Below, piece after piece: positions 10,310-21,363 of a stretch of DNA of 64,000 nt. Numbering within the stretch: the stretch's first letter is position 1; every line of letters begins with the position of its first letter. Origin of the DNA: Jacaranda mimosifolia (lineage: Eukaryota; Streptophyta; Magnoliopsida; Lamiales; Bignoniaceae). The notes under the pieces were generated by a model, which worked only from the letters and a program-made list of their open reading frames with translations, searched no databases and was not told the origin of the DNA. Location: the NCBI GenBank assembly GCA_018894105.1, contig CM032133.1:19544501-19608500 (forward strand). The letters are read 5' to 3'. Position numbers and translations under genes: made by a program.

Positions 10310-11819
10310 TTGATTTTTCCCGCTTCTTGTCGAGCACTCTCATCGATAAATTTTTTCAGGTGGCCTTGTCGAATCAGCTTCTCGATTTCATCATGGAGAT
10401 TGAAATAGTCTTCAGTGTTGTGGCCTTTCTACTTGTGAAAATGACAATATTTCTTAAACCTCTTTGTGGCCTCTATCTCGGTTAGTTTTCTAGGTTTTTT
10501 GAGGAGGTTGTAGTGTTGAATGGCAAATAACACTTTCCTTCTCACAGCATTGAGTGAAATGTAGTCGTGGAATCACTTGATGGGAGATCGACGATTATCT
10601 TTAAGCTAACGATCGTTTTTCTCTTTTAGCTTCTTCTTGTTGGCCTTCGGTTTGCCATACTTGAGCCTATTCATGTCCTCCTGAGTCATGTGCCTCTCAG
10701 CGAGGTCGAGCAGCTTTTCCATTGACCTTGGCCGCTCCCTGACCAAAGCGTTGGCACACTCCTTGTGGCGAAAGCCTAAAAATAATACATCGATCAGAAA
10801 CTCAATCCGTGGGCTATCAATTTTGAGGACTTTGGTGTTGAACCATGTAAAGAAATCATGAAGGGATTCCCCCTTATTCTGTTTAACAGTGTGCAAATGG
10901 GTGTGAGGGAGCTTCGCCTTTTTCCAACTGGCAAACTAGTGCAAGAACTTGTCGCACAGCTGATCATATGAATAGATCAACGCTGACTCCAGATTTACGA
11001 ACCAATCGAGCACGATCCCCTGAAAGGTGGTCACCAGCAACTTTGTATGGATGTACTCATTATGCCTATGCAACTGCATCATGTGTTTGAACTGTAGCAA
11101 GTGCTCGTTTGGGTCCGACGAGCCATCGTATCTGGACAGTCTCGTAGAGACCTTGGAATCGACAGTGATATGTTCATTGATAATATCCTATATAAACGAA
11201 AACTCTCGCTCTCAACAGGACCTCTGGGCTCCATCATGATAGGGGTTCCTTTCAGTGTTTCTCCTCAAGATCTCTTCAAGCCGTTTGTTCAACTGTTGCA
11301 CTTAGTGGGATACTTCATTTCATTCCTCTCAGTCGGCTTGAGTGAGATTTCTATTCATTTATTGTCTCATGCGCTCGACCTTATCGCGCTATGGGGCTCG
11401 AAAGGGTCGAACGCCATGGTTGACGGAGTCTACGAATTCTTCACGGGGATGTTGCCACGCTTTCTCTCTTAGAAATTTCCTGAGACTGTCTTCTTATCAA
11501 GTGGGTAGTCGCCAAACCTCTGGTTGACCCCTTTCTTCTCTAGAGGGTCTCCTTTCGTGCTGAGTAGGTTGGGGTACAGCATTGGCTGCCGGCCCGGGCT
11601 GAGTGTTGTGTTGATTGAGGGCGGCTGACTATTGAGCAGAAATTTGAGCAGATATTTGCTTGCTTATAGTTGCATGAGTTGAGGCATGGTCAAGGTGACC
11701 ACTTGTTCTAGCTGGGCACTAGGTCTCGCCACATTCGGTTCTTGCTGAGGTCGAGGAGAGGCCATTGGCGATCTTCTATTTTCCTCATTCTTCGAAGCGG
11801 CTCATCTAGTATTAACTAT
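10310..11819 (-). pseudogene. Gypsy 1 gag
   Basis: It starts opposite 11819, where the initiator is ATA (I-VNTR) while Gypsy 2 and 3 have ATG in the same VNTR context. The retrotransposon gag domain is seen as HTVKQNKGESLHDFF and FLGFRHKECANALV (10606-10896). A degenerate zinc knuckle, YCHFHK-stop-KGHNTED, with NLHDEIEKLIRQGH follows near 10330-10450. Gag packages the RNA into particles. Loss of the start codon and stops make it inactive. Confidence 0.82.
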
Positions 11820-11842
11820 TTTCTCGATTGCGGACTAACATT

Positions 11843-11860
11843 CCCATAGACGGCGCCAAA
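11843..11860 (-). other. Gypsy 1 primer binding site
   Basis: Directly inside the right LTR the minus strand reads TTTGGCGCCGTCTATGGG. Gypsy 2 (22228-22245) and Gypsy 3 (38597-38614) have the same site with one or two changes. The short TGGCGCC start fits pairing with a tRNA 3' end; I do not assign the tRNA. Confidence 0.75.
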
Positions 11861-12480
11861 TGATGAGGGTGAAAATTAGGTGTTAGTGTACTGGGCTATA
11901 ATCCACTAAAATCGACTAAAAAGTGGTCGAGGATTAAGCTGCTAATGTATTGGGGTTGAGTTCTACAATCAATAGCAAACGTCAAGCAAGCTAAGGTGCC
12001 CTCGGCTAAGGTACTTCGATTCTCAAGTCAGTATAGAATTGACTACGTTAGTGGCGCAGTCTAGGGCATGGTGGTACATTGGTGGTGCTTACTAGCCTGG
12101 TGCAGCTGAGAAAAGGTAGAACTATGGTAGCATGGGCTATTAATGCGGAGGCACGCCGCTTGAAGGAGCAATCAATGTGGCTGAGGGGCTATCGTCTCGG
12201 ATCGACTTCACTAGTTGAGGTTAGTGCCTCCAGGATATGTCCTCTCAAGCTTTAGTCAATAAGATGCTATCTCGTTGTGGTTAAACCTCCATAGTCGGAT
12301 GAGGGCCCGCATTCCTAGTTGCACTCAACCAAGATCTAGTCGAGAAGGTGAACATCGATTCTTGCTATGGTGGGCAAGGTTAGGAAGTCAAGTTTTGATT
12401 GATGGATTGGGCTATCATACATCACAGTGCTGCCCTGGTCGAGTATCATTGGGCTGAGCCTGTTGGGCTATCCCATATCA
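11861..12480 (-). repeat. Gypsy 1 5' LTR (right copy, 620 bp, promoter deleted)
   Basis: Matches 1504-2301 at both ends (TGATGAGGGTGAAAATT and CCCATATCA). Compared with the left copy, about 178 bp are missing after AGTATAGAATTGACTA, including the segment that holds the TATA box at 1758-1765 in the other LTR. As this is the functional 5' LTR, sense transcription is probably lost. Confidence 0.9.
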
Positions 12481-12485
12481 GAGAC

Positions 12486-12930
12486 TATTTGACAAAGTTT
12501 GATTCCAAAGTTGATGAAACTATCTTTGTTGGTTACTCAATGCATAGTAAAGCCTATAGTGTGTTTAATAAGAGCAAAAGAATGGTTCAAGAATCTATGC
12601 ATATTACGTTTGATGAGACTAACCTATTTTGTCCGAAGGAAACCTTAAGTAAGGAAATTGCAGGATTTGAAGAATCCATTGGGATTTCAGACCTTGACCA
12701 ATCTACTTCAAATCAAGAGGAATTGAAATTACTTAAAGAAATAAATCCCACTGCTGAACCTGATTACAGTGAATTGATAGAAAAGACTGAACAAAGAACC
12801 AGAAAGTTTAAACATGCTTCATGTCAACCTACCAACAGAATCATTGGAGATCTTCAAGTTGAAATAATTACTAGATCTAATGCCAGACAAGTTCCACAAG
12901 ATGAATCCAATTTTGCTCTTATTTCAATAT
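12486..12930 (+). pseudogene. Copia A integrase C-terminal part (continues from 1503)
   Basis: After the target duplication the frame resumes with DYLTKFDSKVDETIFVGYS and KAYSVFNKSKRMVQESMH, the typical end of copia integrase before RT, and is open to about 12930. It is then cut by the SINE array. The flanking halves join without loss, which shows that Gypsy 1 inserted later. Confidence 0.85.
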
Positions 12931-13630
12931 GTTAGGATTAAGCGTTTACCACTAGGCCAAAAGCTATAGCTGTTAGTAGAGGCGAAACTTTATTTTTCTA
13001 TATATTTGGCAGCGCAAAGAATCGTATAAGGCTATGATCAGCTTGAAGTGGCTGCAACCTATAAACGCCATAGACTAGGCGGTTTGTCCCAGAGTCAAAG
13101 GATGATGCGGATAATAAATCCAACAATCTCCCTCGTAGCAACAGCCTGGGGACTCGAACCCATGACCTCGCTGTGATACTAATTGTTAGGATCAAGCGCT
13201 TACCACTAGGCCAAAATCTATAGTTGTTAGCAGATGCGCAACTTTATTTTCTTATATTTGGCAGCGCAAAGCACCGTATAAGGCTACGATCAGCTTTAGG
13301 TGGTTGCACCTTATAAACACCATGGGCTAGGCGGTTTGTCCCCGAGTTAAAGGATGATGTGGCTAATAAATCCAATAATCTCCTCCCTAGCAACAGCCTG
13401 GGGACTCGAGCCCATGACCTCACTTTAATGCCAATTGTTAGGATCAAATACTTACCACTAAGCCAAAAGCTATAGCAGTTAGTAGAGGCGTAACATTATT
13501 TCCTTATATATTTGGCAGTGCAAAGCATCATATAAAGCTACGGTTAGCTTGAGGTGGCTGCATCCTATAAGCGCCATGGGCTAGGCGATTAGTCGCAGAG
13601 GCAAAGGATGATGTGGATAATAAATCCAAC
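12931..13630 (-). repeat. Tandem array of tRNA-related SINE units in Copia A pol
   Basis: Units begin at 12931, 13185 and 13437 (periods 254 and 252 bp); the third stops after about 194 bp. On the minus strand each full unit has a pol III A-box-like TGGCCTAGTGGTAAG and, about 35 bp later, a B-box-like GGGTTCGAGTCCC, so the head is tRNA-like. The remainder is an unrelated body ending AT-rich. The flanks (CAAT on both sides) suggest a short target duplication. The insertion interrupts the copia frame between ALIS and MIEPKD. Confidence 0.75.
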
Positions 13631-13885
13631 ACAATGATTGAACCTAAAGATGTCAAAAAGGCACTAAAAGACCCATTCTGGATTAAAGCAATGAAGGAAG
13701 AATTGGCTCAATTTGAAAAGAATGAATTCTAGAAGCTGGTAGAACAACCATCAGACCATCCAGTTATTGGTACCAAATGGGTGTTTAGAAATAAACTGGA
13801 TGAAACTGGTAAAGTAACCAAGAATAAAGCCAAATAGGTAGCAAAAGTACACATCCAGTTCTTAGGACTTCAAGTGAAGCAAACT
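13631..13885 (+). pseudogene. Copia A reverse transcriptase N-terminal remnant
   Basis: The frame gives EPKDVKKALKDPFWIKAM, EELAQFEKNEF and VIGTKWVFRNKLDE, the conserved start of copia RT. After VAKVH it jumps to QFLGLQVKQT, which normally lies after the YVDD box. The catalytic core is therefore deleted at about 13850. In-frame stops occur at F-stop-KL and K-stop-VA. Confidence 0.8.
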
Positions 13886-14042
13886 TTAGAAAGTGACATT
13901 TATCTCACAAGAAAAGTATACAATGGAATTTCCAAAGAAATTTGGAATGAGTGAATGCAACATGCAACCATTCCCACGAGTACAAGAACCAAACTGGGAT
14001 TTGTTGAGGATGGTAAGAGTGTAAATGAGAAAGTCTATGAGG

Positions 14043-14700
14043 TATGATTGACAGTTTACTTTATTTAATTGCAAGCCATCCAGATATTATGTTCTCAACA
14101 TGCTTATGTGCTGGATTCCAATATGACCCAAAGGATTCCCATTTGAATGATGTTAAAAGAATATTGAGATATCTTAAGAGAATATCTAACTATAGCTTAT
14201 GATATGTACATTCTCAATTTTTCAATTTCATAAGCTATTCTGATATGGAGTACGCTGGTGGTAAGATAGATAGGAAAAGTACTGGTGGTGGTTGTCAACT
14301 ACTGGAAAATTGCTTGGTTTCATGGTGCAGTAAAAAATAGAGTGTAGTTACATTATCTAAAACCGAGACAAAATACATAGCCTTGGAAAATTGTTGCACC
14401 CAAGTATTATGGATGAAATGTACTCTATATGATTTTGGTGTTGATGTGTCTTGTCTGCCTATTTTATGTGATAGTTCTAGTGCTATTAGCATTTTAAAAA
14501 TTCCAATTTTACATTTATGCACAAAACATATTGAAATTAAGTATCATTTCTTGCATGATCATTTAAATAAAGATGGTATATCGATTGATATTGTGTCTAC
14601 TGAAAATCAGCTTGAATATATTTTTATTAAGGCATTAGAGGAAAGAAAATTCATTAACATAAGGAATAAAATAAATTTTTTGATTTGGCGACAGAAATAA
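14043..14700 (+). pseudogene. Copia A RNase H
   Basis: Motifs in order: DVKRILRYLKRISNY, SYSDMEYAGGKIDRKSTGG (SDADWAG-like; the second acid is Met-Glu), VTLSKTETKYIALENC (T-EAEY-like), LCDSSSAISILKIP (CD-SAI) and KHIEIKYHFLHDH. The region 14383-14700 is open. It degrades the RNA strand during reverse transcription. Stops upstream mark it as decayed. Confidence 0.85.
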
Positions 14701-14980
14701 AACATGATTAAACTTGGGAGTTATTCCTTCTTGAAAACTGCATAATGATATGCTTACTTTTCCTTCCCCTATTACCATTTTTATTTTCAAAATTCTTTGC
14801 CATTATGATAATTAATTGATCCACTTTCCAAAAACACATTATTTAAGCTTTCTTTATTTTTGACTTATCCATCGTCTTCTTTTTTATGCGTAAAAACCCT
14901 CTTATCGTCTTTTCTTTATTTTCCCAAGTTTTTGCACCGAAAAATCCTCTTCTTATCTTTATCTTTTGATCTCTTCCAAA

Positions 14981-16418
14981 ATGCCAAAGAGATTAAGCTC
15001 TCATTCTATCAGACCTTTTTCCTCAAAGAAAAAGAAACCCTCTTCATCCTCCTCTAAATCCGTTCCTCTCGGAGTATCCAAAGCTCCTCTTCTGCTAAAA
15101 TGGTTCTAGCTCTGATGATGAAAAATCATCTTTCTTTGATAAACCTGAGTTGTTAGGCTCTGAGGAACCTAATATTAAGGACCACCCATAGGTTCTCCTG
15201 AAAAACTAAGTATTTCAAATGAGGGTTTGTCAAGCCCTAAGTCCTTTGTTCCAGTCAATCCTGAAGAAGTTACCGACTAGAATTTATGTAAGGTATCTCA
15301 TCTCTTAATTCCATTCTGCAGAAGCCAAAAAATGTTTTCGTCGAAAAATTTCTGACTGAAATTTGAATAGGGAAAGATTAATTAATTTTGATTCTTTGCC
15401 AAAATCTCTTGCCATTGATCTTGTGTGTATTCATAAATAGGATAATTTTGTGAAACTTGATGAAAGATCCTACCCATATCTGGTGAAGCTGTTTTATTCA
15501 AATTTTACCTTCATCGAATCCAAAAATGATGTTTCCACTGAATCCTATATGTTTGGAAAATGGATTATGTTGTCTTCATCAAAACTGAATTTTATACTTG
15601 ATCTACCTGATGATGGTACTAAGTTTTTTAATTTTGGAGACTTGTTTGATGCTGATATTTCCTATCATGAAATCACCCAAATATTTTGGGACGGTAAACA
15701 ATATGCTTTATCTGGTGGGACTACTTTAAACAAGTTGAAGATTGAACATATTCTGCTTCATAAGATGCTCAGTTGCAATGTTTTCTCTTCTCCGGTATCT
15801 AGTGGTGGTCATTCTATTGACCTTAATTCCATGAGTCTTTATGTGATGGCTAAGGCTGTTAGACAAGAACCAAGCAATATTGGTTTTATAATTCTAAAGT
15901 ACATGGTTTATTCCTTATGCCATCAAGCCAAAAATATTCATCACTCCATGATTCTTACTCATATTTTTAAACATGAGGAAGTTTTTGTACCAGATTCTAG
16001 ATTGAGGAGGAGCGTGACCATAAAACTTTAGATCTTGCTAGCCTTAGAAAAATAAAGATTTAGTATATTGAGGATGATAGATGGTTGAGGGGAGTTGGTA
16101 GAACTCCTAGCAATATCAAACTTCATCATTGTAAGTCCAAAATTACAGGGATTGTTAGCTCAAAATCTGAAGAATCCATTCTTGTTCGCCTCACTCCTAT
16201 TAAAATACCAAAAAGGGCTCAAGGGAAAGCTAATAAGTGGCTTAAAGCTAAGATGGATGATCTTAGTAAAGCTGTGGAGGCTTTTGCAAAATGTCTAGAA
16301 ACCCTTGTTGATTCAATGGATTACAAGCTCGAGCTTCTTCTTTGCAAATCTAGTTGCACTTGTGCTAATGTTATTCTACTGAAGGAGAAAGTTAGAGCTT
16401 ATTTGAATGCTTCCTAGG
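14981..16418 (+). pseudogene. Copia A env-like / plant-transposon-protein ORF downstream of pol
   Basis: It starts at 14981 (MPKRLSSHSIRPFSSKKKK), a Ser/Lys-rich N-terminus. After several stops it reopens at 15450-16031 with a domain like the plant 'putative plant transposon protein' family (SYPYLVKLFYSNFTF; YHEITQIFWDGKQY; LMDLNSMSLYVMAK-like). A second open part, 16085-16417, has a helical, possibly coiled C-terminus. ORFs in this place are called env-like in Sireviruses; I see no clear signal peptide or transmembrane helix, so an envelope role is not supported. It lies between RNase H and the 3' LTR. Confidence 0.65.
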
Positions 16419-16763
16419 CCCCTTTTGATGATGAAGGGGCAGATGATTTGAAAATTTGATGAAAAACTTTAAACTTCAGCTAGAACTTATTTATCTGTCT
16501 ATTGGAACTCACTTAATTGACTACTAGCATTTATCTCTATTATTTTTTATGGGCCTGTAAATTCTTAACGTTCTAGATGATTTTTTGATAATTAGGCTTA
16601 TTATATGAATGTATGTTTTTTATTATCTGGTATCTGCTAGTATTTGTTGTTTCTCTAGTTTCTTGAGCACATAGATAGGGGGAGCACAAGCTAGCAAAAT
16701 CAGGCACATAAATAGGGGGAATTCAGGTGATATCATTAATCTCTATTCAAATTTTTTCATCAT

Positions 16764-18058
16764 AAAAAGGGGGAGATTATTAACCCCTTGATGATTTTAT
16801 GTTGTTTTGATTATGACAAAATTACATCCCTGAATGTGTTAATAGCATGCAATTAAACTATAAATATCTTTCCATACTATCTGCTGGAATCTATCTATGC
16901 ACTGAAATTTACTTTCCATAATTAAAAGATCTCCTAAAGATTCTAGCCTGTTTCTCATCTCTATGATTTAAGAAAGAAATTATTCTTGCTTTACTCATTG
17001 ATATGTCCTCAATTTATGGTACTGATGCATGCTTACCATAATACGTTGTTTCCTTATTTGATTCCAACATATACTTACCTAATTAAGGATTCATAACTAT
17101 TGGACATAAGCATATAAATAAGAAAATATGCAGCATTATTAAAAAGGGTCACCAAGTCGGGAAAAGAACTTTGTTAAGTTTCTTGAGAAGTTGTGTGGTA
17201 CTTTCATACATATTTTGTGCTTGAGTGTTGCTAATTCCTTGCTCTATGTGTGTTTTCGAGGGACCTTGTGGTGAAGAAGGTCAAGGGGAGCTTGCCTTCG
17301 ATGGACCTTAGGGAGATGAGGCTGAGGCTATTTGTGTCTCGAAAGACCTAGTGGTGAAGAGAGACGAGAGTCGTATATGCTCTTGAGGGACCCCGTGAAG
17401 AGAATAAATTGACGCTTGGTTGCTCTAAGGACCTCTAGGTGAAGAAACTAGTAGAGTGGTATTGTCTGAAATCTTCTGCAGTGTTCTAGGTTCCAATCTG
17501 GAAAGAGAGTCTAGAGTTTACCATACGGAGTGGCAGCAACTCGTGCATCAATCCACAGAGATTGTGCAAGTGAATCTAGCAGAAATTCCCCCAGGTCTGT
17601 TCACAAAGCAGCTAGTTTTGTAGTGCTCTAGAATCTACCTTATCCCATTTGAAATTCCAATTTAGCTCTTTGCGAAGAGTTGGTTTTCGCCCTGCTATGG
17701 TGTTTCTGATCATTTACTTTTATTCTGTCAAATTTCCTATACTTAACTGTAAAACATTTGTATATTTTTAATTGATTTGACATGTTCAAAATCTTAAGTG
17801 AAAACTTAGGTAGAGGAGAAGGCTTTACAAATCTTTATAAATGCCAGTATCATTTTACTTCTGTTTTACTGCTTTATTTATCACTAGTAGACTAGTAATT
17901 TAACTGATACTTACAAATTTCAGTCAATAATTAAAACTAGTTTTTTCAAAAGAATTAAATTATTTTGCAAGGTCAAAAAATATTTTGAGTAATAAACTTC
18001 AACTGAAATAAAATCTCTTAAGCCTAATTCACCCCCTCTTAGACTTATAATCACTGTC
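16764..18058 (+). repeat. Copia A polypurine tract and 3' LTR
   Basis: The PPT AAAAAGGGGGAGAT (16764-16777) is followed by the LTR start TATTAACCCCTTGATGATTTT, where TGTTA would be usual. A TATAAATA box lies at 17113-17120. The 3' edge is taken after CACCCCCTCTTAGACTTATAATCACTGTCA, which resembles Sirevirus LTR ends; it is uncertain by about 20 bp because no 5' copy is in the window. Confidence 0.65.
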
Positions 18059-18316
18059 AGATCTCCGGCATATACATTAATATCAAAATAGAGTACTACA
18101 TCATGTTTTAATTTACGTTTGGAATGTTACAAAATAAGGAATAGTACTACTTTCCTACAAAAAATACATGTCTACTCACAAAAGATGAAATTAAAAACAT
18201 AAAAATAAAAAGACTACTCCTTTTATAAAATCAATTCATAGGAGCTTCGAGATAAGCATCGAAGCACATGCATCATGATTTGCCGGTATCTATCCATGCG
18301 GAACTTGATAGTTTCA

Positions 18317-18731
18317 CACTATAAGAAAACACTTTTTTATTAGTAAAATTTATAATTAACAGAATTTATCATTGATCAAAGACAATTGTAATTGATTTTT
18401 AATTAATTACTAATAAATTTTAATAAAATAAAAATATGTGTTAGTAATGACATTTATTATGGATATGAAGAGTTTATATTAATATAAAGAATTCGTCACA
18501 AATTTGATAACTCTAAACATTGTGATCGAATGATTTTGATCTGATCAACGATGGAAATCTCATTACAAATTTACTCTATGACACACTTTATTTTCGTCAA
18601 AAATTAATCAGTGATGAAACTCATACTAATGAATTTGTGAGATATATCCATTATAAAATCATATTTTGTGGCATATTTTATTAAATTTGTAATAGATTTT
18701 TTTATTGGTAAAAAAGTGTTTTCATATAGTG
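18317..18731. mobile_element. CACTA-like MITE (415 bp)
   Basis: The left end CACTATAAGAAAACACTTTT and the right end AAGTGTTTTCATATAGTG are inverted copies over about 23 bp with one mismatch. The interior is AT-rich with no ORF. CACTA ends fit the CACTA (EnSpm) superfamily, but I cannot confirm a 3-bp target duplication (TCA left, CCT right). A second diverged copy, split by two retrotransposons, starts at 21135. Confidence 0.7.
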
Positions 18732-19020
18732 CCTTTTGCAAAGCCCATTTGTTACCTGCAGTAAAAGGCAAGGATATGTGTATGGAAAGGGTAAAAATGA
18801 ATAGGAGTACTAGTTCCTTTACCAAAATTCTAAACATATATTGAAGCCAAAATAAGGATTAATGTTATTCCCTCTAAAGTTTACACGTGGAAAGTACAAA
18901 AGTGGACGGTATTTTTCTGGTATGTCATTTTCCTTCTTGTGTTGTATTTGTGATGCATCGCGTGTGTTTGATAAATTAATTCATTGCCTCTATCTCCACT
19001 AACCTGCTATAAAAATACTA

Positions 19021-19520
19021 GACCTAGCAATTGGATATCCATGGATAATCCAATGATAGGTAATAACGGATTGGGTAATCTATTTTTTATTGGGTACGAG
19101 ATAAGGGATCCCATTATCTGTGAGGATGGATAACGGGTAACCCATAATATTTTTTTCTTCTTTAATATTTAAAAGTAAAAATACTAAAAAAAATTAAATA
19201 AAAATAAAAAATAAAAACTACAAATGTAACTAAATCTTTTTGTTATTTAGGGTTTTGTTTTAGGATATAATTTATTTTAATTTGTTATAAATTTTTAATT
19301 TATGAAATCAAAAGTTAATATTTAGATTAAAAATATTTATATAAATATATATAATATATTTATATACGGGTTACCCATGGATACCTGTAGGCCGGACCAA
19401 AAAACGGTGGGTAAATTGAGTACGAGTAAAATTACCCTTAATTTTTTGGGTTCGAGAAACAAGACCCATTACTCATATTTTTTTTATTACCCACGGATAT
19501 GGATTGGATTTTACAAGGTC
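19021..19520. mobile_element. 500-bp terminal-inverted-repeat element
   Basis: Ends GACCTAGCAA and TTACAAGGTC are inverted with 8 of 10 matches and are flanked by TA on both sides. Subterminal copies of GGATATCCATGG / CCACGGATATGGATTGG and of GGGTTACCC recur. There is no ORF. TA flanks could suggest Tc1/mariner, but the ends are not the usual Stowaway type; superfamily not assigned. Confidence 0.45.
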
Positions 19521-21134
19521 TAAAAAATATGCTTGATCTTTGTTGTTATATATGTTTTGACTACAATTTCTTATAAAGTGGAAATCTATTAGGTCAATTT
19601 TGCTCGTCATGAATGCATATTAGGTTAGTTGATTGATGTTACTACTACCAGGGCTTTGACTGTTTGGTATTTGGTAAATTAATTATTTTATTAAAATTAT
19701 TATTGGCTAGCTAAATTAAAGATTATTCATAATTATGACGAAATTTTCTTCTTTTATTAATTTGTTGGTTGATGTAGTGGTTACTTTTATATATTTCTAA
19801 CAGTATTTAATGACTGCCATTGAATGTACGCATTTAAAATTCTAGCTAGCTCATCAAGTTAATTCATTATAAGAAAACAATTCTTTATCAACAAAGAAAA
19901 AGATGCTAATTTTTGCATTCTATAATTTACCTCTATCCCTCCATACGCAATATTATTTAATTGTGAATAACTTAATTGCCCTAATTTATTTTAGGTGATA
20001 TTTTTCAGTTTTTCACAAGCAAAACAATCCTTTTCCTTACTTCAATGCTTTTATACTATGTTTTTAAGTATTTTATTGTCCAACTCTTCTTTATAAATTT
20101 TGAAAAAACTCTAATAAACAGAGAATAAGACAATAAAGAAGTCGTACAACTCGAAAAAAAAAAAAAACTCAAAGTTATTCAAGCCCACAATGTAGAAAAT
20201 GTCTTCAAACTTTGTTCAATTATCATTCACTTGATTATTATAATTTTAATAGTAATTATATTTATTTTTATATTTTTAATAATAATTATATTTATTTTGG
20301 TTTACTTCATGATATTGCTCTTTTATTTGGTGAATCATGTACAAAATAATGTTTGTTGTATTTTTATTTTCCTTAATGAAATAGAATATGTTTTTTATCT
20401 TTTACTTGTTACTACAAAATTATTTACAATAGCTGGTTGCATTTTTTGATGTTTGTGGCTATACATTATGGCGAACTAATTCCCATGTTTGCCCTATATC
20501 TAGAATTATTAAATATTGAATGCTTTTTTGAGGTCAAGACATTGATTTAGTATTTATAGAAAAAAGAATAAAAATTTACAAAGGAAGGAAATTTATAATT
20601 GTCTTGATCGTATGAGCAACAAAAGAGTAGCCAAAATTACACAGTAAATCAAATAACACTAATTCACTATAGTACAAATTTTTGTTATTTTAAATATTAC
20701 GTTCTTTTTAACTTTTATTTTTTAGGTAAAAAGCAAATTTTTGTTCTTTATACAGTAGACTACAAAATTGGATGAATCCGCTATTAGCTGATCTAAACAT
20801 CATTGTTCATTATTTATAAATTGAACTCAATATTCTTTGAGTATTTTTCTGAAAAATCTTTTATGAATTATTAACTTAGTTTAACTAGAGAAAGGAGGCT
20901 TGATCCATAAAAAATAATTCTAGAAAAATTGCATGGAAATTGGAGAAAGTATTAGCTTATAAAACATAGTATAATAGTACTTGAGTGAGAAAATAAAATT
21001 TTGCTTGTGAATGATTGGAAAATATAACTTAATTAAATAAATTAGGGTACTTGTGTCATTTACAGTTGAAGAATATGGGGGCATAGAGTGCATGAGGTAA
21101 AATATCGAGTGTAGAAATCAACCCTAAAAACAAG

Positions 21135-21363
21135 GTCATCACAAATTTAATAAAATCTATCACAAAATATGATTTTGTGATGGATTTATTCACAAATTTG
21201 TTACCATATATTTCGTTACTGATTAGTTCTTCGATCAAGATAAAATGCACCATAGAATTGATTTTATGATGGAATCATAGGAAAAATAATTTGATCATAA
21301 TGTTTAGATTTATGAAATTTGCGACAAACTTTTCATATCCATCACAAAAGTCATTATTAATAT
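21135..21363 (-). mobile_element. Split MITE, piece 1 (copy of the 18317-18731 element)
   Basis: The sequence from CACAAATTTAATAAAATCTAT to CATATCCATCACAAAAGTCATTATTAATAT aligns by eye with the reverse complement of 18430-18690. It stops at the left LTR of Gypsy 2 and continues at 32212 and 39301. Confidence 0.65.

Larger units (their letters stand above)
1504..12480 (-). mobile_element. Gypsy 1: complete nested Ty3/gypsy (Tat-like) retrotransposon in Copia A integrase
   Basis: Terminal repeats start TG and end CA at 1504-2301 and 11861-12480. The flanking 5-bp target duplication is GAGAC at 1499-1503 and 12481-12485, and removing the element rejoins the copia integrase frame. The coding strand is minus: gag on the right, then protease, RT, RNase H, a second RNase H and integrase toward the left. 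Integrase after RT identifies Ty3/gypsy, and a second archaeal-type RNase H points to the Tat lineage. PBS lies at 11843-11860 and PPT at 2302-2315. An antisense gene occupies 2516-5190 on the plus strand. Internal stops are frequent. Confidence 0.92.
1..18058 (+). mobile_element. Copia A: interrupted Ty1/copia (Sirevirus-like) retrotransposon, 5' end outside window
   Basis: Domains appear in copia order on the plus strand: gag zinc knuckle, protease, integrase, (RT)/RNase H, then an extra ORF after pol and a 3' LTR. Integrase before RT is diagnostic of Ty1/copia. An extra env-like ORF between pol and the 3' LTR and a GGGGGAGAT polypurine tract are features of the Sirevirus group. The element is split by Gypsy 1 (1504-12480) and by a SINE array (12931-13630), and the RT core is deleted near 13850. 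The 5' LTR and most of gag lie left of the window. Stops and frameshifts throughout show that it is dead. The lineage call rests on motif recognition, not alignment. Confidence 0.82.
18059..21130. other. AT-rich intergenic sequence with small DNA elements
   Basis: No supported gene. Two terminal-inverted-repeat elements are listed separately (18317-18731 and 19021-19520). The rest holds homopolymer runs (20155-20168) and low-complexity AT, including a Phe/Ile-only ORF at 20231-20449 that is a composition artefact. Confidence 0.6.

Noticed and set aside
12931..13630. Functional tRNA genes
   Set aside because: A- and B-box-like sequences are present but no cloverleaf with acceptor stem could be folded; better as SINE heads.
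19865..19895. CATTATAAGAAAACAATTCTTTATC as another CACTA-like MITE end
   Set aside because: Only one end found, no inverted partner nearby.
20231..20449. 72-codon hydrophobic ORF
   Set aside because: Almost only Ile, Phe, Leu and Val, produced by an AT-rich repeat; not a membrane protein gene.
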